From Paracoccus maritimus (GTDB taxonomy: Bacteria; Pseudomonadota; Alphaproteobacteria; Rhodobacterales; Rhodobacteraceae): a stretch of DNA of 64,000 nt. The stretch is from positions 310,001 to 374,000 of the forward strand of contig NZ_JANAVZ010000002.1 in assembly GCF_025195095.1 (NCBI RefSeq). The letters run 5' to 3'. Below, piece by piece: positions 8,255 through 16,909 of the stretch. The translations under genes and the position numbers were made by a program. The notes under the pieces are model-generated. The model saw only the letters and a list, made by a program, of their open reading frames with translations, did no database searches and was not told the origin of the DNA. Each line of letters opens with the position of its first letter. Positions within the stretch are counted from its first letter, which is position 1.

Positions 8255-9631
8255 TCAGTGCAGCCCCGCCAGATACAGGACCAGACCGGCCAATGCAGCG
8301 CAGGTCAACGTCGCCGCCATGCCAAGCCGCAAGGCAAAGACGGCCAGCAAAGACCCCAGCGAGAGCAGCGCGGCGGTGGGATCAAGCGACGAGGGCAGCG
8401 GCAACTCCATCCGCAGCGGGCCGGCCGTAACCAGTTCGGTCCGGGTCCCGATGACATGGATCGCGAACCAGATCGCAAGATTGGCGATCACGCCAACGAC
8501 TGCCGCCGTGACCGCCGCCAGGGCCGATGCCAGCCGGTGATTGCGACGCAAGGTCTCCATGTACGGCGCGCCAAGAAAGATCCACGCGAAGCACGGCGCG
8601 AATGTCACCCAGGTTGCCAGAATCCCGCCCAAGGTTCCGGCCAGCAATGCACTGTCCCAGCCAGCCTCGCGAAAGGCGCCCATGAAGCCCACGAATTGCA
8701 GCACCATGATCAGCGGGCCGGGTGTCGTCTCGGCCATGCCCAGACCGTCCAGCATCTGCCCCGGCGCCAGCCAGCCATAGGTTCCGACCGCTTCCTGGGC
8801 GACCCAGGCCAGCACCGCATAAGCGCCGCCAAAGGTCAGCATGGCCAATTTCGAGAAGAACATTGCGATGTCGGTGAAGACGCTGTCGGGCGCGATCAGA
8901 TACAGACCCGCAACCGGCAACAGCCACACGGCAAGCGCGACGATGGCTGCGCGCTGCGCCCCCAAGGACTGGTGTCGCGACAAGACATGTTCCTGCCCCA
9001 GGACCGTCCCTGCACCGTCCGCGTGCTCCGAATCCTGCGTTCCGGACCCTGTCGGCCTGCCAGGCACGAAGGCGGTCAGCCCCGCCGCTGCGCCCATATA
9101 CCCAGCCAGCGCCGCAAGCGCGATCACCAGCGGAAACGGGGCGGCAAACAGGAAAAGCGACAGAAATGATGCCAATGCGATCAGACGCATCGCGGCATTG
9201 CCAAGCGCACGCCCGGCGATCTTCACCAAAGCCTGCACGACGATCGCAAGCACGGCGGCTTTCAGACCGAAGAACATGGCCTCGACGACCTCGACCTCAC
9301 CGAAGACCACATAGACCCAGCTTAACAGCATGATCGCGGCGACGCCGGGCAGGATGAACATTATCCCCGCTATTAGCGCCCCCCGCACGCCATGCATCAG
9401 CCAGCCGATATAGGTCGCAAGCTGCTGCGCCTCGGGGCCGGGCAGCAGCATGCAGAAGTTCAGCGCATGCAGGAAGCGGTCATTGCCCAACCAGCGCTGC
9501 TCTTCGACAAGGATGCGATGCATCACCGAGATCTGCCCCGCCGGCCCGCCGAAACTGAGCGCCGCGATTCGTGCCCACACCATTGCGGCTTCCCCTGGGC
9601 TTGGGTGTGGCGGCGACGGTGAAGCGGTCAT
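8255..9631 (-). CDS. chrA: Chromate transporter, CHR family (long form)
   Basis: A membrane protein of about 458 residues with the two-domain layout of long-chain CHR proteins. Each half has the family signature near its start: SFGGPAGQISVMHR in the first and TFGGAYAVLAWVAQEAVG in the second, followed by FCMLLPGPEAQQLATY and MLDGLGMAETTPGPLI respectively. Ten or more hydrophobic helices are visible, with a charged linker (about residues 200-230) between the halves. CHR proteins export chromate; some may move other oxyanions. I chose the ATG at 9631, preceded by GGAAAAGA; the frame continues upstream to 9700, so the start is uncertain. No chrB regulator is next to it. Confidence 0.85.
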   Translation of the reverse strand: MTASPSPPHPSPGEAAMVWARIAALSFGGPAGQISVMHRILVEEQRWLGNDRFLHALNFCMLLPGPEAQQLATYIGWLMHGVRGALIAGIMFILPGVAAIMLLSWVYVVFGEVEVVEAMFFGLKAAVLAIVVQALVKIAGRALGNAAMRLIALASFLSLFLFAAPFPLVIALAALAGYMGAAAGLTAFVPGRPTGSGTQDSEHADGAGTVLGQEHVLSRHQSLGAQRAAIVALAVWLLPVAGLYLIAPDSVFTDIAMFFSKLAMLTFGGAYAVLAWVAQEAVGTYGWLAPGQMLDGLGMAETTPGPLIMVLQFVGFMGAFREAGWDSALLAGTLGGILATWVTFAPCFAWIFLGAPYMETLRRNHRLASALAAVTAAVVGVIANLAIWFAIHVIGTRTELVTAGPLRMELPLPSSLDPTAALLSLGSLLAVFALRLGMAATLTCAALAGLVLYLAGLH

Positions 9632-9823
9632 GGCGGCATCGTCTTTTCCAAGGGCCCAAGCAGCTGACGCGACCATCGTTGACTGACTGGCCACGGTCAA
9701 TCCGCAAGTGTTTGTCCACTCTGGTCGAACAGTCAGCGCAAAGCGGCAGGCCTAATCGCGGACCGGCGCAGGAGTTATCTGGTTGCCATGACGCGAGACG
9801 CGCCGAACTTGAAAGGAAAAATC

Positions 9824-10072
9824 ATGAAACGCTTTGCCATTGTATTGACCGCCCTTGGACTCGCCGCCGGTGCCGCTCAGGCCGCAGGTTTTGATCAGCC
9901 GCATAACAGCCCGGTTCGTCCGTTCACGGCCGAACAGACGGCTCAAGTCCGGGCCGACGAAGTTCTGTCGCCGCGCGAACTGAACCAACGAGACATCGCC
10001 CCCGACGCCGTGATCGAGGTGACCAGCTTTCCGTCGAGCGATCGCATTGATCCGCCGAGCCGGAACGACTGA
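9824..10072 (+). CDS. Small exported protein of unknown function
   Basis: An 82-residue protein with a clear Sec signal peptide (residues 1-20, cut after AAQA). The mature part of about 62 residues is hydrophilic and acidic-to-neutral, rich in Pro, Arg and Asp, without cysteine and without a motif I recognise. An AAAGGAAAAATC ribosome site precedes the ATG at 9824; an ATG 12 codons earlier is less likely because it would disrupt the signal peptide. A hairpin with a T-rich tail follows 40 bases after the stop, suggesting a single-gene transcript. A periplasmic role is inferred from the signal only. Confidence 0.6.
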   Translation: MKRFAIVLTALGLAAGAAQAAGFDQPHNSPVRPFTAEQTAQVRADEVLSPRELNQRDIAPDAVIEVTSFPSSDRIDPPSRND

Positions 10073-10105
10073 TCGTCCGACACCGACATTCCGGGACACG
10101 CGGCC

Positions 10106-10144
10106 GCGTCGAACCTGCAAGGGTTCGGCGCGGACTTTTCTTTT
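10106..10144 (+). terminator. Probable terminator after the small exported protein
   Basis: Stem CGAACC (10110-10115) with GGTTCG (10122-10127), six-base loop, then a T-rich stretch TTTTCTTTTC (10135-10144). The stem is short and the T-run is offset and broken, so termination may be partial. Confidence 0.4.
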
Positions 10145-10225
10145 CGTGGATTTGGTTCCAATAAGGGCCCCCGCAAAGGGTCTTCGCATCAAGCTCTTCC
10201 GCCCCTTCAACGCCAGGAAAGAATC

Positions 10226-11110
10226 ATGGATGTCGCAGTACTGCGTTGTTTTGTAAGTGTTCTGGAAGAGGGTGGCTTTGCACCGGCCGCCCGGCGCATA
10301 GGCATATCCAGAAGCCTGTGCAGCAAGTATATCTCGGATCTCGAAGCGGATCTGGGGACACGCCTGTTCACCCGCACCACACGTTCGGTCGTTCCCACCG
10401 CCGCGGGCACATTCTATGCCACGCGGGTGCGCGATGCGCTGCGTCGGCTGGATGAGGCGACCGAGGCCGTGCGTGCCGTGTCCGGAAACCCGGCAGGCCC
10501 GCTGAAGATCGGATCGCCCATCGCTTATACCTTGAAGATCCTGCAGCCACATCTGCTGCGGTTCATGGAAACCTATCCCGATATCCGGCTGGAGGTCGTG
10601 CTGGACGATGGCCGCACCGACCTGATTGGCGAGGGCTATGATGCCGTGATCCGGATTGGCCAGCTTGAGGATTCCATGCTGCTTGCCCGCCGCCTGCAGG
10701 AGGTCCCGGTGATGCTTGTCGCCGCGCCTGCCTATCTTGAAGCGGACGGCATCCCGCAAGAGCCCGCCGATCTTCTTCGGCACCGCTGCCTGCACTACAG
10801 CAACCTTCGCGGTGCCGGAACCTGGCCCATGCAGCGCGGCCGCGAGATGATCCACCAGCGGATTCAGCCGGTATTTTCCAGCAACAACGGCGAAATGCTG
10901 CGGGCGATGGCCGTTGGCGGAAAGGGCATCGCCATGCTGCCCCAGTTTGTAATTGGCGATGAGATCGAACAGGGACATCTGGTTTCGGTGCTTGAGGATT
11001 ATCGGCTTCCGGATCTGCCGATCAGCCTGGTCTATCCGTCGCGCAAGCTGATCACCGCAGCGATGCGCCATTTTCTGGATTTCATGGAGAACGTGGATCT
11101 TAGACGATAG
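10226..11110 (+). CDS. LysR-family transcriptional regulator
   Basis: A 294-residue LysR regulator. Residues 1-60 form the winged helix-turn-helix (FVSVLEEGGFAPAARRIGISRSLCSKYISDLEADLG, then RLFTRTTRSV), and about 88-290 form the periplasmic-binding-protein-like effector domain. It belongs to the CrgA/AaeR-like group by the SPIAYTLKILQP start of the effector domain. The ATG follows CAGGAAAGAATC. The nearest likely target is the EamA permease gene 47 bases downstream on the same strand, although LysR genes more often act on divergent genes; the upstream neighbour is the small exported protein, on the same strand. The effector is unknown. Confidence 0.88.
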   Translation: MDVAVLRCFVSVLEEGGFAPAARRIGISRSLCSKYISDLEADLGTRLFTRTTRSVVPTAAGTFYATRVRDALRRLDEATEAVRAVSGNPAGPLKIGSPIAYTLKILQPHLLRFMETYPDIRLEVVLDDGRTDLIGEGYDAVIRIGQLEDSMLLARRLQEVPVMLVAAPAYLEADGIPQEPADLLRHRCLHYSNLRGAGTWPMQRGREMIHQRIQPVFSSNNGEMLRAMAVGGKGIAMLPQFVIGDEIEQGHLVSVLEDYRLPDLPISLVYPSRKLITAAMRHFLDFMENVDLRR

Positions 11111-11157
11111 TCATCGCCGAACTTGCATCCTGTGCAGTCGTGGTGCGACAAGGCGGC

Positions 11158-12096
11158 ATGGCACGAATAAATGAAGATAGTCCTGCGGATCGCCTGACGC
11201 GTCAGGGCATGGTCGCGATGGTTGCTGCGACGCTGCTTTTGCCGATTGGCGATGCGCTGTCGAAATTGCTGACCGGGATCGTGACGCCGTTCGATGTGAC
11301 CGTTTGGCGGACAGTGATGCAGGCGATGTTCCTGATTCCAGTCGCGGTGCTGTTGCGCAATCGGCTGACCGGGGCGGTATTCTCGTGGCCCTCCCTGCTT
11401 TCGGGGGCGTTGATCTCGATCGCGATGTTCTCTCTGATCAGCGCCTTCCAGCAGATGCCGATCGCCACCGCGATCGCGATATTCTTCATCGAGCCGCTTC
11501 TGCTGACATTGCTTGCCGCGCCGCTTCTGGGCGAGGTGCCCGGACGGCGGAGACTGATCGCAGTCGGGATCGGCCTGATCGGCGCATTGATCGTGATCAG
11601 GCCAAATCTTGCCACCTTCGGTCCGGTTGCGCTGTGGCCTCTGGGGGCGGCGCTGGCGTTCGCGCTGAACATGATCGTGCTACGCACGGCGACACGGACC
11701 CGGTCGGCCCTGTCCGTCCAGATCGGCGCCACGATCTCGGCGGCGGTGCTGCTGATGGGCGTGCAGGTGTTGGCCGGCGTCGCCTTTGATCGGGCGATTC
11801 CCAATCCCTTCGACCTGCCGGCATGGGCGGTCGGTGCGCTGCTTGCTGCCGGGGCGCTGGCCGCAATCACTTTCGTGCTGATTGCCGTGGCGTTCAGCAA
11901 GGCCGAGGCGGGGCTGCTGGCGCCGTTCCAGTATCTTGAGATCGTCGGCGCCACGATCGTGGGATATCTGGTCTTCGGCGACCTTCCCGACGCGCTGACC
12001 TGGCTGGGAACGGCAATCATTCTGGGCGCCGGAATGTATGTCTTCTACCGAGAGCGTCAGAGCGGACGCGGCCTGACCGGCCAGCAATCCAGCTAG
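11158..12096 (+). CDS. EamA/DMT-family permease
   Basis: A 312-residue drug/metabolite transporter family protein with ten hydrophobic helices in two EamA repeats (about residues 15-145 and 160-300). The repeat ends IATAIAIFFIEPLLLTLLAAPLLGE and GLLAPFQYLEIVGATIVGYLVFGDLP are the usual family signatures. Such proteins export amino acids or other small metabolites; the substrate cannot be predicted. The ATG at 11158 has an AAGG eight bases upstream; a GTG at 11140 is an in-frame alternative. It lies just downstream of the LysR gene and may be its target. Confidence 0.85.
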   Translation: MARINEDSPADRLTRQGMVAMVAATLLLPIGDALSKLLTGIVTPFDVTVWRTVMQAMFLIPVAVLLRNRLTGAVFSWPSLLSGALISIAMFSLISAFQQMPIATAIAIFFIEPLLLTLLAAPLLGEVPGRRRLIAVGIGLIGALIVIRPNLATFGPVALWPLGAALAFALNMIVLRTATRTRSALSVQIGATISAAVLLMGVQVLAGVAFDRAIPNPFDLPAWAVGALLAAGALAAITFVLIAVAFSKAEAGLLAPFQYLEIVGATIVGYLVFGDLPDALTWLGTAIILGAGMYVFYRERQSGRGLTGQQSS

Positions 12097-12123
12097 CCAG
12101 ATGATTTGGCAGACTCGGCCGAC

Positions 12124-12151
12124 TTGACATCGCTGCGTCGCGGGTTAAGAG
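12124..12151 (+). promoter_or_regulatory. Promoter of the tRNA-Ala gene
   Basis: A perfect -35 hexamer TTGACA (12124-12129) followed after 15-16 bases by TTAAGA/TAAGAG (12145-12151) as a weak -10. The predicted start is about 5 bases before the tRNA. Strong -35 elements of this kind are common before tRNA genes. Confidence 0.5.
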
Positions 12152-12162
12152 GGCTGCGTCAT

Positions 12163-12238
12163 GGGGCCGTAGCTCAGTTGGTAGAGCGCATCGTTCGCAA
12201 TGATGAGGTCAGGGGTTCGATTCCCCTCGGCTCCACCA
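12163..12238 (+). tRNA. tRNA-Ala (anticodon CGC)
   Basis: A 76-base tRNA with encoded CCA. The acceptor stem GGGGCCG pairs with CGGCTCC (one G-U pair), the D arm is GCTC-AGTTGGTAGA-GCGC, and the anticodon arm CATCG-TTCGCAA-TGATG gives anticodon CGC, reading GCG (alanine). The T arm AGGGG-TTCGATT-CCCCT is complete. GCG is a frequent alanine codon in this high-GC genome. It stands alone, with its own promoter directly upstream. I see no attachment-site duplication or integrase next to it. Confidence 0.95.
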
Positions 12239-12315
12239 GACAGGATCATCTGAAAATATCGTAAATACCGCCGCTTGCACGTGGCTACGATGCCCTCGTT
12301 GCAGGTAGGCCGGGC

Positions 12316-12849
12316 CTAGCTTCTCAGGCCGGTGCGCTTCAGCAGTCCCTTGCGCTTTGCCTCGTAATAATAGCCTCGGGCATACCACATGACCGCATCA
12401 TCCGGATCGCCTTCTGCTACCAGCCACGCGCCGCGCAGATACTTGACGCCGTATCGCAGGTTGGTGTCGGCCTCCAGCAGCCCCGACGCAGATCCACGAT
12501 AGCCCATCGTCCGCGCCGTCTGTGGCAGGATCTGCATGAGGCCGTAATAGGGACCGTTGCGGGCATCGGGGCGGTGACGCGATTCGCGTATCACGACGCG
12601 CTGGACCAGCTCGGCCGGAACCTCGTAGTGGCGGGCCCAGAAATTGATCCGTGATCTGAGATAAGGGGTCTCGTTCGGATAAAGCCCGGACGCGCGCAAC
12701 CCGGCACGAGTATCGCCCGATCCGGACCGTCCTGTGCCGCATGCGGCGAGGATCAGCGCAGCCATCAGCAAGCTGCGCCGACCCATGCGTTTGAGGCTGG
12801 CCGATGCGGCGCGGCGCGGGGGCATGGCCCCCGCAGGTCGATCAGACAT
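12316..12849 (-). CDS. Lytic transglycosylase (SLT domain) lipoprotein
   Basis: A 177-residue lipoprotein-type lytic transglycosylase. The N-terminal hydrophobic stretch ends in a lipobox (LAAC, Cys37). The SLT domain covers about residues 65-170, with catalytic Glu89 in [10 protein letters not shown], then [17 protein letters not shown] and the C-terminal [13 protein letters not shown]. It would cleave murein glycan strands from the outer membrane or periplasm. The ATG at 12849 overlaps the lpd stop by eight bases; the n-region would then be long for a lipoprotein signal, so ATGs at 12825 or 12786 are alternatives. The overlap suggests co-transcription with lpd. Confidence 0.82.
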   Translation of the reverse strand: MSDRPAGAMPPRRAASASLKRMGRRSLLMAALILAACGTGRSGSGDTRAGLRASGLYPNETPYLRSRINFWARHYEVPAELVQRVVIRESRHRPDARNGPYYGLMQILPQTARTMGYRGSASGLLEADTNLRYGVKYLRGAWLVAEGDPDDAVMWYARGYYYEAKRKGLLKRTGLRS

Positions 12850-14230
12850 GGATTGGACCGTCGCCGCAGGCCAGCGCGGCCTCGCGGACGGCTTCCGAAG
12901 TGGTCGGATGCGCGTGGCAGGTCAGGGCCAGATCTTCGGCCGCGGCGCCGAATTCCATCGCCACGCAGACTTCGTGGATCATCTCGCCCGCGTTCGGGCC
13001 GATGATATGACAGCCCAGAATCCGGTCGGTTTCCGCGTCCGCGATCAGCTTCACGAACCCGTCGGCCTGCATCATGGCCTTTGCGCGGGCGTTGCCCATG
13101 AACGGAAACTTGCCAATCTTGACCTTGCGGCCGGCGTCTTTCGCGGCCGCTTCGGTCATGCCGACATTGGCGACCTCGGGGGTGGTGTAGATCACGCCGG
13201 GGATCACGTCGTAATTCACATGGCCATGCTTTCCGGCGATCACCTCGGCCACGGCCATGCCTTCATCCTCGGCCTTGTGGGCCAGCATGGGGCCGGGAAC
13301 GCAGTCACCGATCGCATATACGCCCTTGACGCTGGTTGCCCAGTGTTCGTCGATCTTGATGAAACCACGATCGGTCATCTGCACGCCCAGGGCGTCAAGG
13401 CCCAGCCCATCCACCTGCGGACGGCGGCCGGTGGCAACCAGTACGCAGTCGGTGTCGATGCTGTGCTCGCTGTCGTCCTTTTTCAGGCTATAGGCGATCC
13501 GCGCCTTGCCCTTTGCCGCTTCGGCGGATTTCACCGCCGCGCCAAGGATGAATTTCAGGCCCTGCTTGGTCAGTATCTTCTGAAACTGCTTCTGCACCTC
13601 GGCATCCATGCCCGGGGTGATCTCGTCAAGATATTCGACCACGGTCACCTCGGCGCCCAGACGGGCATAGACCGAACCCAGTTCAAGCCCGATCACACCA
13701 GCGCCGATCACCACCATGGATTTCGGGATCTTCGGCAGCGAGAGCGCGCCGGTCGAATCCACGATGACGCCGCCCGCATTGTCGACCTCGACGCCCTTCA
13801 GCTTGGCCGGGTCCGACCCGGTGGCGATGACGACATTCGTCGCCTCGTGCACTTTGTCGCCGACCTTCACCTTTCCCGGCGCCTCGATGCTGGCCCAACC
13901 CTTGAGCCAGTCGATCTTGTTCTTCTTGAACAGGAATTCGATGCCCTTGGTGTTGCCCGAGACGGTTTCCGCCTTGTAGCCCTGCATCTTGGTCCAATCG
14001 ACCTTCACCTTGGCGCCGGTCAGGCCCATGCGGTCGAAATTCTCGTGCGATTCGTGCAGCATGTGGCTGGCGTGCAGCAGTGCCTTGGAAGGGATGCAGC
14101 CCACGTTCAGGCAGGTTCCGCCAAGCGTCTCGCGGCCCTCGACGCAGGCGACTTTCAGGCCCAACTGGGCGGCGCGGATGGCGCAGACATAGCCGCCGGG
14201 GCCGGCGCCGATCACGATCAGGTCATACAT
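12842..14230 (-). CDS. lpd: Dihydrolipoyl dehydrogenase (E3)
   Basis: A 462-residue flavoprotein that reoxidises dihydrolipoyl groups of the E2 subunits with NAD. FAD-binding [17 protein letters not shown] is at the N-terminus; the redox disulfide is Cys40/Cys45 in [13 protein letters not shown]; the NAD site is [13 protein letters not shown]; and the catalytic base pair His441/Glu446 lies in HAHPTTSEA. The gene is downstream of sucCDAB on the same strand but separated from sucB by about 1.1 kb with two unrelated genes, so it may have its own promoter. It probably serves the 2-oxoglutarate dehydrogenase complex encoded here. Confidence 0.96.
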   Translation of the reverse strand: MYDLIVIGAGPGGYVCAIRAAQLGLKVACVEGRETLGGTCLNVGCIPSKALLHASHMLHESHENFDRMGLTGAKVKVDWTKMQGYKAETVSGNTKGIEFLFKKNKIDWLKGWASIEAPGKVKVGDKVHEATNVVIATGSDPAKLKGVEVDNAGGVIVDSTGALSLPKIPKSMVVIGAGVIGLELGSVYARLGAEVTVVEYLDEITPGMDAEVQKQFQKILTKQGLKFILGAAVKSAEAAKGKARIAYSLKKDDSEHSIDTDCVLVATGRRPQVDGLGLDALGVQMTDRGFIKIDEHWATSVKGVYAIGDCVPGPMLAHKAEDEGMAVAEVIAGKHGHVNYDVIPGVIYTTPEVANVGMTEAAAKDAGRKVKIGKFPFMGNARAKAMMQADGFVKLIADAETDRILGCHIIGPNAGEMIHEVCVAMEFGAAAEDLALTCHAHPTTSEAVREAALACGDGPIHV

Positions 14231-14304
14231 GTTTCATGTCCCTTCTTTCAGTGGCGGCAGACGGATTTTTCGCATCCCGCGCCGGGTCGTCGGATCAAGC
14301 CGGT

Positions 14305-14697
14305 CTAGAACAGGCTTGCGAGAATCATCAGCAGTGTGGCCGCGAAACCGACCGCCCAGATGAAGGACCGCCACGGAACCCAGCCCAGCACATAGGCTGG
14401 CACATAGACAATCCGGGCGATCAGATAGGCCCACGCGCAGGCCGCGGTGAATGCAGACGCCGCGTCACCCAAAGTGACGACGACGACCGCCAGCGTAAAC
14501 ATGACAAGACCCTCAAAATGGTTATTTAGGGCCCTTTGCAGTCGGCCTGCCGTGCCGGTCAGGGCGGGCGGGTTGTCGCGAGTTCCCATCGCGACCTTGG
14601 GCCCGACCTGCCGGTTGGCCGCGATGGAAAAGCCCGCGAACTGAGCCACTTGCAGAAGCCCGGCCAAGGCCAGAACGGTAAGTTCGGTGGTCATCAT
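14305..14697 (-). CDS. MAPEG family membrane protein
   Basis: A 130-residue protein with four hydrophobic helices (about 5-25, 60-82, 84-104, 108-128). The region after helix 1, NRQVGPKVAMGTRD followed by GTAGRLQRALNNHFEGL, matches the bacterial MAPEG family (membrane-associated proteins in eicosanoid and glutathione metabolism). Bacterial members are mostly uncharacterised. Its ATG overlaps the TGA of the preceding small gene by one base (an ATG one codon later is also possible), so the two are translationally coupled. Both sit between sucB and lpd; whether they relate to the complex is unknown. Confidence 0.75.
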   Translation of the reverse strand: MMTTELTVLALAGLLQVAQFAGFSIAANRQVGPKVAMGTRDNPPALTGTAGRLQRALNNHFEGLVMFTLAVVVVTLGDAASAFTAACAWAYLIARIVYVPAYVLGWVPWRSFIWAVGFAATLLMILASLF

Positions 14698-14951
14698 CAG
14701 GCGGTCTCGACGAAATGGAAGCTGGTGGCGGTGACGCCAGCCTGCGAGTTGAATACGGCTGCCGCGCCGTCCAGATAGTTGCGCGCCGCCTTGGCGTCCC
14801 GGATGTCGAACAGCGCCCAGGCGCTGCCGTCATTTTCGTGCCACAATTGCAGCAGCGCCAGTCCGTTATTGCCGCGATCCTCGGCATCGGCATCGAAAGC
14901 GGTCTTGAAGGCGGCGTAGTCACCGATCGAATAATGGGCGATCATCTGCAT
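14697..14951 (-). CDS. Small protein of unknown function between sucB and the MAPEG gene
   Basis: An 84-residue soluble protein starting at the ATG at 14951, after an AAGGCAGGAC ribosome site; an ATG two codons later is also possible. It begins IAHYSIGDYAAFKTAFDADA and ends VTATSFHFVETA. The length and the alternation of predicted strands and helices suggest a ferredoxin-like dimeric alpha/beta-barrel fold, but I do not recognise the family. Its stop overlaps the MAPEG start. The long GC-rich structured leader (14952-15363) precedes it. No function can be proposed. Confidence 0.6.
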   Translation of the reverse strand: MQMIAHYSIGDYAAFKTAFDADAEDRGNNGLALLQLWHENDGSAWALFDIRDAKAARNYLDGAAAVFNSQAGVTATSFHFVETA

Positions 14952-15363
14952 GTCTTGGTCCTGCCTTTCGGGTGAACGAGGCTGAGTATCCCCTGCCTTC
15001 CGACCAACGGTTCCGGGGCGCGGATGGTTGCCTGAGGACGCCGACCACGAAGCGTCTCCTGTTGCGCAACGGCAGCGTGCGTTGCGCGCACGGAGCATGT
15101 TCCCGTGCGTGGGTCACAGCGCCTGCGATTGCTGGGATTTTCGCCGCACAGGGAATGCGCCGCGCGTGCACCGCGGGTGCACAACGCGTACACAGCTTGC
15201 GCGCGTTGCGCGGCCGTTTCGTGCGTATCCGCACAAACCGTCGCGCTGCGGTCAGTATCTGTGCGAAAACCCATGATCGACCTCGGGGCGGTGCAGGACA
15301 AGGACGGCGTGATACCGTTGCCGCGCGCCACGTCCCTTGCAGGCACGGCGCGCGGCGCCGGGA
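14952..15363. other. 412-base gap between sucB and the next gene: GC-rich, many inverted repeats
   Basis: No convincing gene on either strand; the open frames are Arg/Ala/His-rich and low in complexity. It holds the 10-bp palindrome GTTGCGCAAC (15061-15070), a 7-bp stem CGCACGG/CCGTGCG (15087-15093 with 15103-15109) and GTGCACC/GGTGCAC (15166-15172 with 15176-15182). TTGCGCG recurs near 15082, 15198 and 15206. On the minus strand this is the leader of the small gene-MAPEG-lpd group, so it probably carries their promoter and perhaps a structured 5' RNA. No T-run terminator is seen after sucB. Confidence 0.45.
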
Positions 15364-16905
15364 TTACAGATCCATCAGCAGGCGGCGCGGATCTTCCAGC
15401 GCCTCCTTGACGCGCACGAGGAAGGTCACGGCGCCCTTGCCGTCCACGATGCGGTGATCGTAGCTGAGGGCCAGATACATCATCGGACGGATCACGATCT
15501 CGCCGCCGACGACCATCGGACGTTCCTGGATCTTGTGCATGCCCAGAATGCCCGACTGCGGCGGGTTCAGAATCGGCGAGGACATCAGCGAACCATAGAC
15601 ACCACCATTCGAGATGGTGAAGGTTCCGCCCTGCATCTCGGCCATCGACAGCTTGCCGTCGCGGCCCTTGGCGCCCAGTTCACCGATTTCTTTCTCGATC
15701 TCGGCGAAGCTTTTCTGGTCGGCATCCTTGACGACCGGCACCACCAGACCCGAGGGCGTGCCGACGGCAACACCCATGTTGACATAGTTCTTGTAGACCA
15801 CATCGGTGCCGTCGATCTCGGCATTGACCTCGGGCACTTCTTTCAGCGCGTGGCAGCAGGCCTTAACGAAGAACGACATGAAGCCCAGCTTGACCTTGTG
15901 CTTCTTTTCGAACGCGTCCTTGTATTCGTTGCGCAGACCCATGACGCCGGACATGTCGGCTTCGTTATACGTGGTCAGCATCGCAGCGGTGTTCTGCGCG
16001 TCCTTCAGGCGCCGCGCGATGGTCTGGCGCAGGCGGGTCATCTTGACGCGCTCCTCGCGCGCCGCATCCTCGGGCTTGGACGGAGCGCGGGCGGCGGCCG
16101 GCGCGGATTTCGGTGCCGACGAGGCCTTGGCCACGTCTTCCTTCATCACGCGGCCATCGCGGCCCGATCCTTCGACCTGATCGCGGCTGACGCCTTTCTC
16201 GGCCATCGCCTTCTTGGCCGAGGGCGCATCCTCGAAGTCCTTGGCGTCGGCTTCGGAACGTGGGGTCATCTCTTCGGGTCCGGCGTCGGTGGCCTTCTCG
16301 TCGGGCGTCGCGGCGGCGGGCCTGCCTGCCGACGCACCTTCGCTGATGACGGCCAGTTTCGCCTTAGCGTCCACAGTCGCGCCTTCCTCGGCCACGATTT
16401 CGGCCAGCACGCCGGCAGCCGGAGCGGGAACTTCGACCGACACCTTGTCGGTTTCCAGTTCGCACAGCATCTCGTCGGCCTCGACCTGATCGCCGACCTT
16501 CTTGAACCAGGTCGCGACGGTGGCCTCGGTGACGCTTTCACCAAGCGCCGGCACCATCACGTCAACGGAATTGCCGCTCATGTCCTTCTGTCCCTCCGGG
16601 CTTTCTGTGGCCTTGTTGTCGGCCTGCGGTTTTTCGGTCTTTTTCGGGGCGTCGCCAGAGGCGGCGCCGGCTTCGTCGATCTGGGCCAGCAGCGCGTCCG
16701 GTGCGACCGTCTCGCCTTCGGCGGCGACGATCTCGGCCAGGACGCCTGCGGCGGGGCTGGGCACCTCGACCGTGACCTTGTCGGTTTCCAGCTCGCACAG
16801 CATTTCATCGACCTCGACGGAATCGCCCGGTTTCTTGAACCAGGTCGCGACGGTCGCCTCGGTGACGGATTCGCCCAGTGTAGGCACGCGGACTTCGGTG
16901 GTCAT
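15364..16905 (-). CDS. sucB: 2-oxoglutarate dehydrogenase E2, dihydrolipoyl succinyltransferase with two lipoyl domains
   Basis: A 513-residue E2, longer than the roughly 400 residues of one-lipoyl SucB. Two lipoyl domains lie at residues 7-76 and 118-187, with lipoylated lysines at about 43 and 154 (each in ETDKV), joined by Ala/Glu/Lys-rich linkers. The peripheral subunit-binding domain ([19 protein letters not shown]...) is near 225-260, and the acyltransferase domain fills the rest, ending with catalytic [10 protein letters not shown]. Met109 (codon at 16581) starts [16 protein letters not shown], which looks like the normal N-terminus of a one-lipoyl SucB and is preceded by GGAGGG and AGAAGG. 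It follows sucA by four bases. Confidence 0.95.
   Translation of the reverse strand: MTTEVRVPTLGESVTEATVATWFKKPGDSVEVDEMLCELETDKVTVEVPSPAAGVLAEIVAAEGETVAPDALLAQIDEAGAASGDAPKKTEKPQADNKATESPEGQKDMSGNSVDVMVPALGESVTEATVATWFKKVGDQVEADEMLCELETDKVSVEVPAPAAGVLAEIVAEEGATVDAKAKLAVISEGASAGRPAAATPDEKATDAGPEEMTPRSEADAKDFEDAPSAKKAMAEKGVSRDQVEGSGRDGRVMKEDVAKASSAPKSAPAAARAPSKPEDAAREERVKMTRLRQTIARRLKDAQNTAAMLTTYNEADMSGVMGLRNEYKDAFEKKHKVKLGFMSFFVKACCHALKEVPEVNAEIDGTDVVYKNYVNMGVAVGTPSGLVVPVVKDADQKSFAEIEKEIGELGAKGRDGKLSMAEMQGGTFTISNGGVYGSLMSSPILNPPQSGILGMHKIQERPMVVGGEIVIRPMMYLALSYDHRIVDGKGAVTFLVRVKEALEDPRRLLMDL
16345..16554 (-). repeat. sucB lipoyl-domain repeat, copy 2
   Basis: Codes for residues 118-187 of SucB. 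By hand alignment 57 of 70 residues match copy 1; differences cluster at the end of the domain. Confidence 0.85.
16678..16887 (-). repeat. sucB lipoyl-domain repeat, copy 1
   Basis: Codes for residues 7-76 of SucB, in tandem with copy 2. The stretch [16 protein letters not shown] is identical in both copies, as is [12 protein letters not shown]. Confidence 0.85.
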
Positions 16906-16909
16906 CGGA

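Noticed and set aside
12163..12238. tRNA-Ala as an integration site for a mobile element
   Set aside because: No repeat of the tRNA 3' end and no integrase gene in the neighbourhood.
12734..14308. Open frame of 524 codons opposite lpd
   Set aside because: lpd on the minus strand has every catalytic motif; the opposite frame shows none and is compositionally a shadow.
15166..15182. GTGCACC-N3-GGTGCAC resembling an NtrC site
   Set aside because: The NtrC consensus has five bases between TGCACC and GGTGCA; here there are three. No nitrogen-related gene is close.
14920..15410. Several overlapping open frames of about 80-160 codons in the gap after sucB
   Set aside because: All are rich in Arg, Ala and His, low in complexity and without ribosome sites, as expected for GC-rich non-coding DNA.
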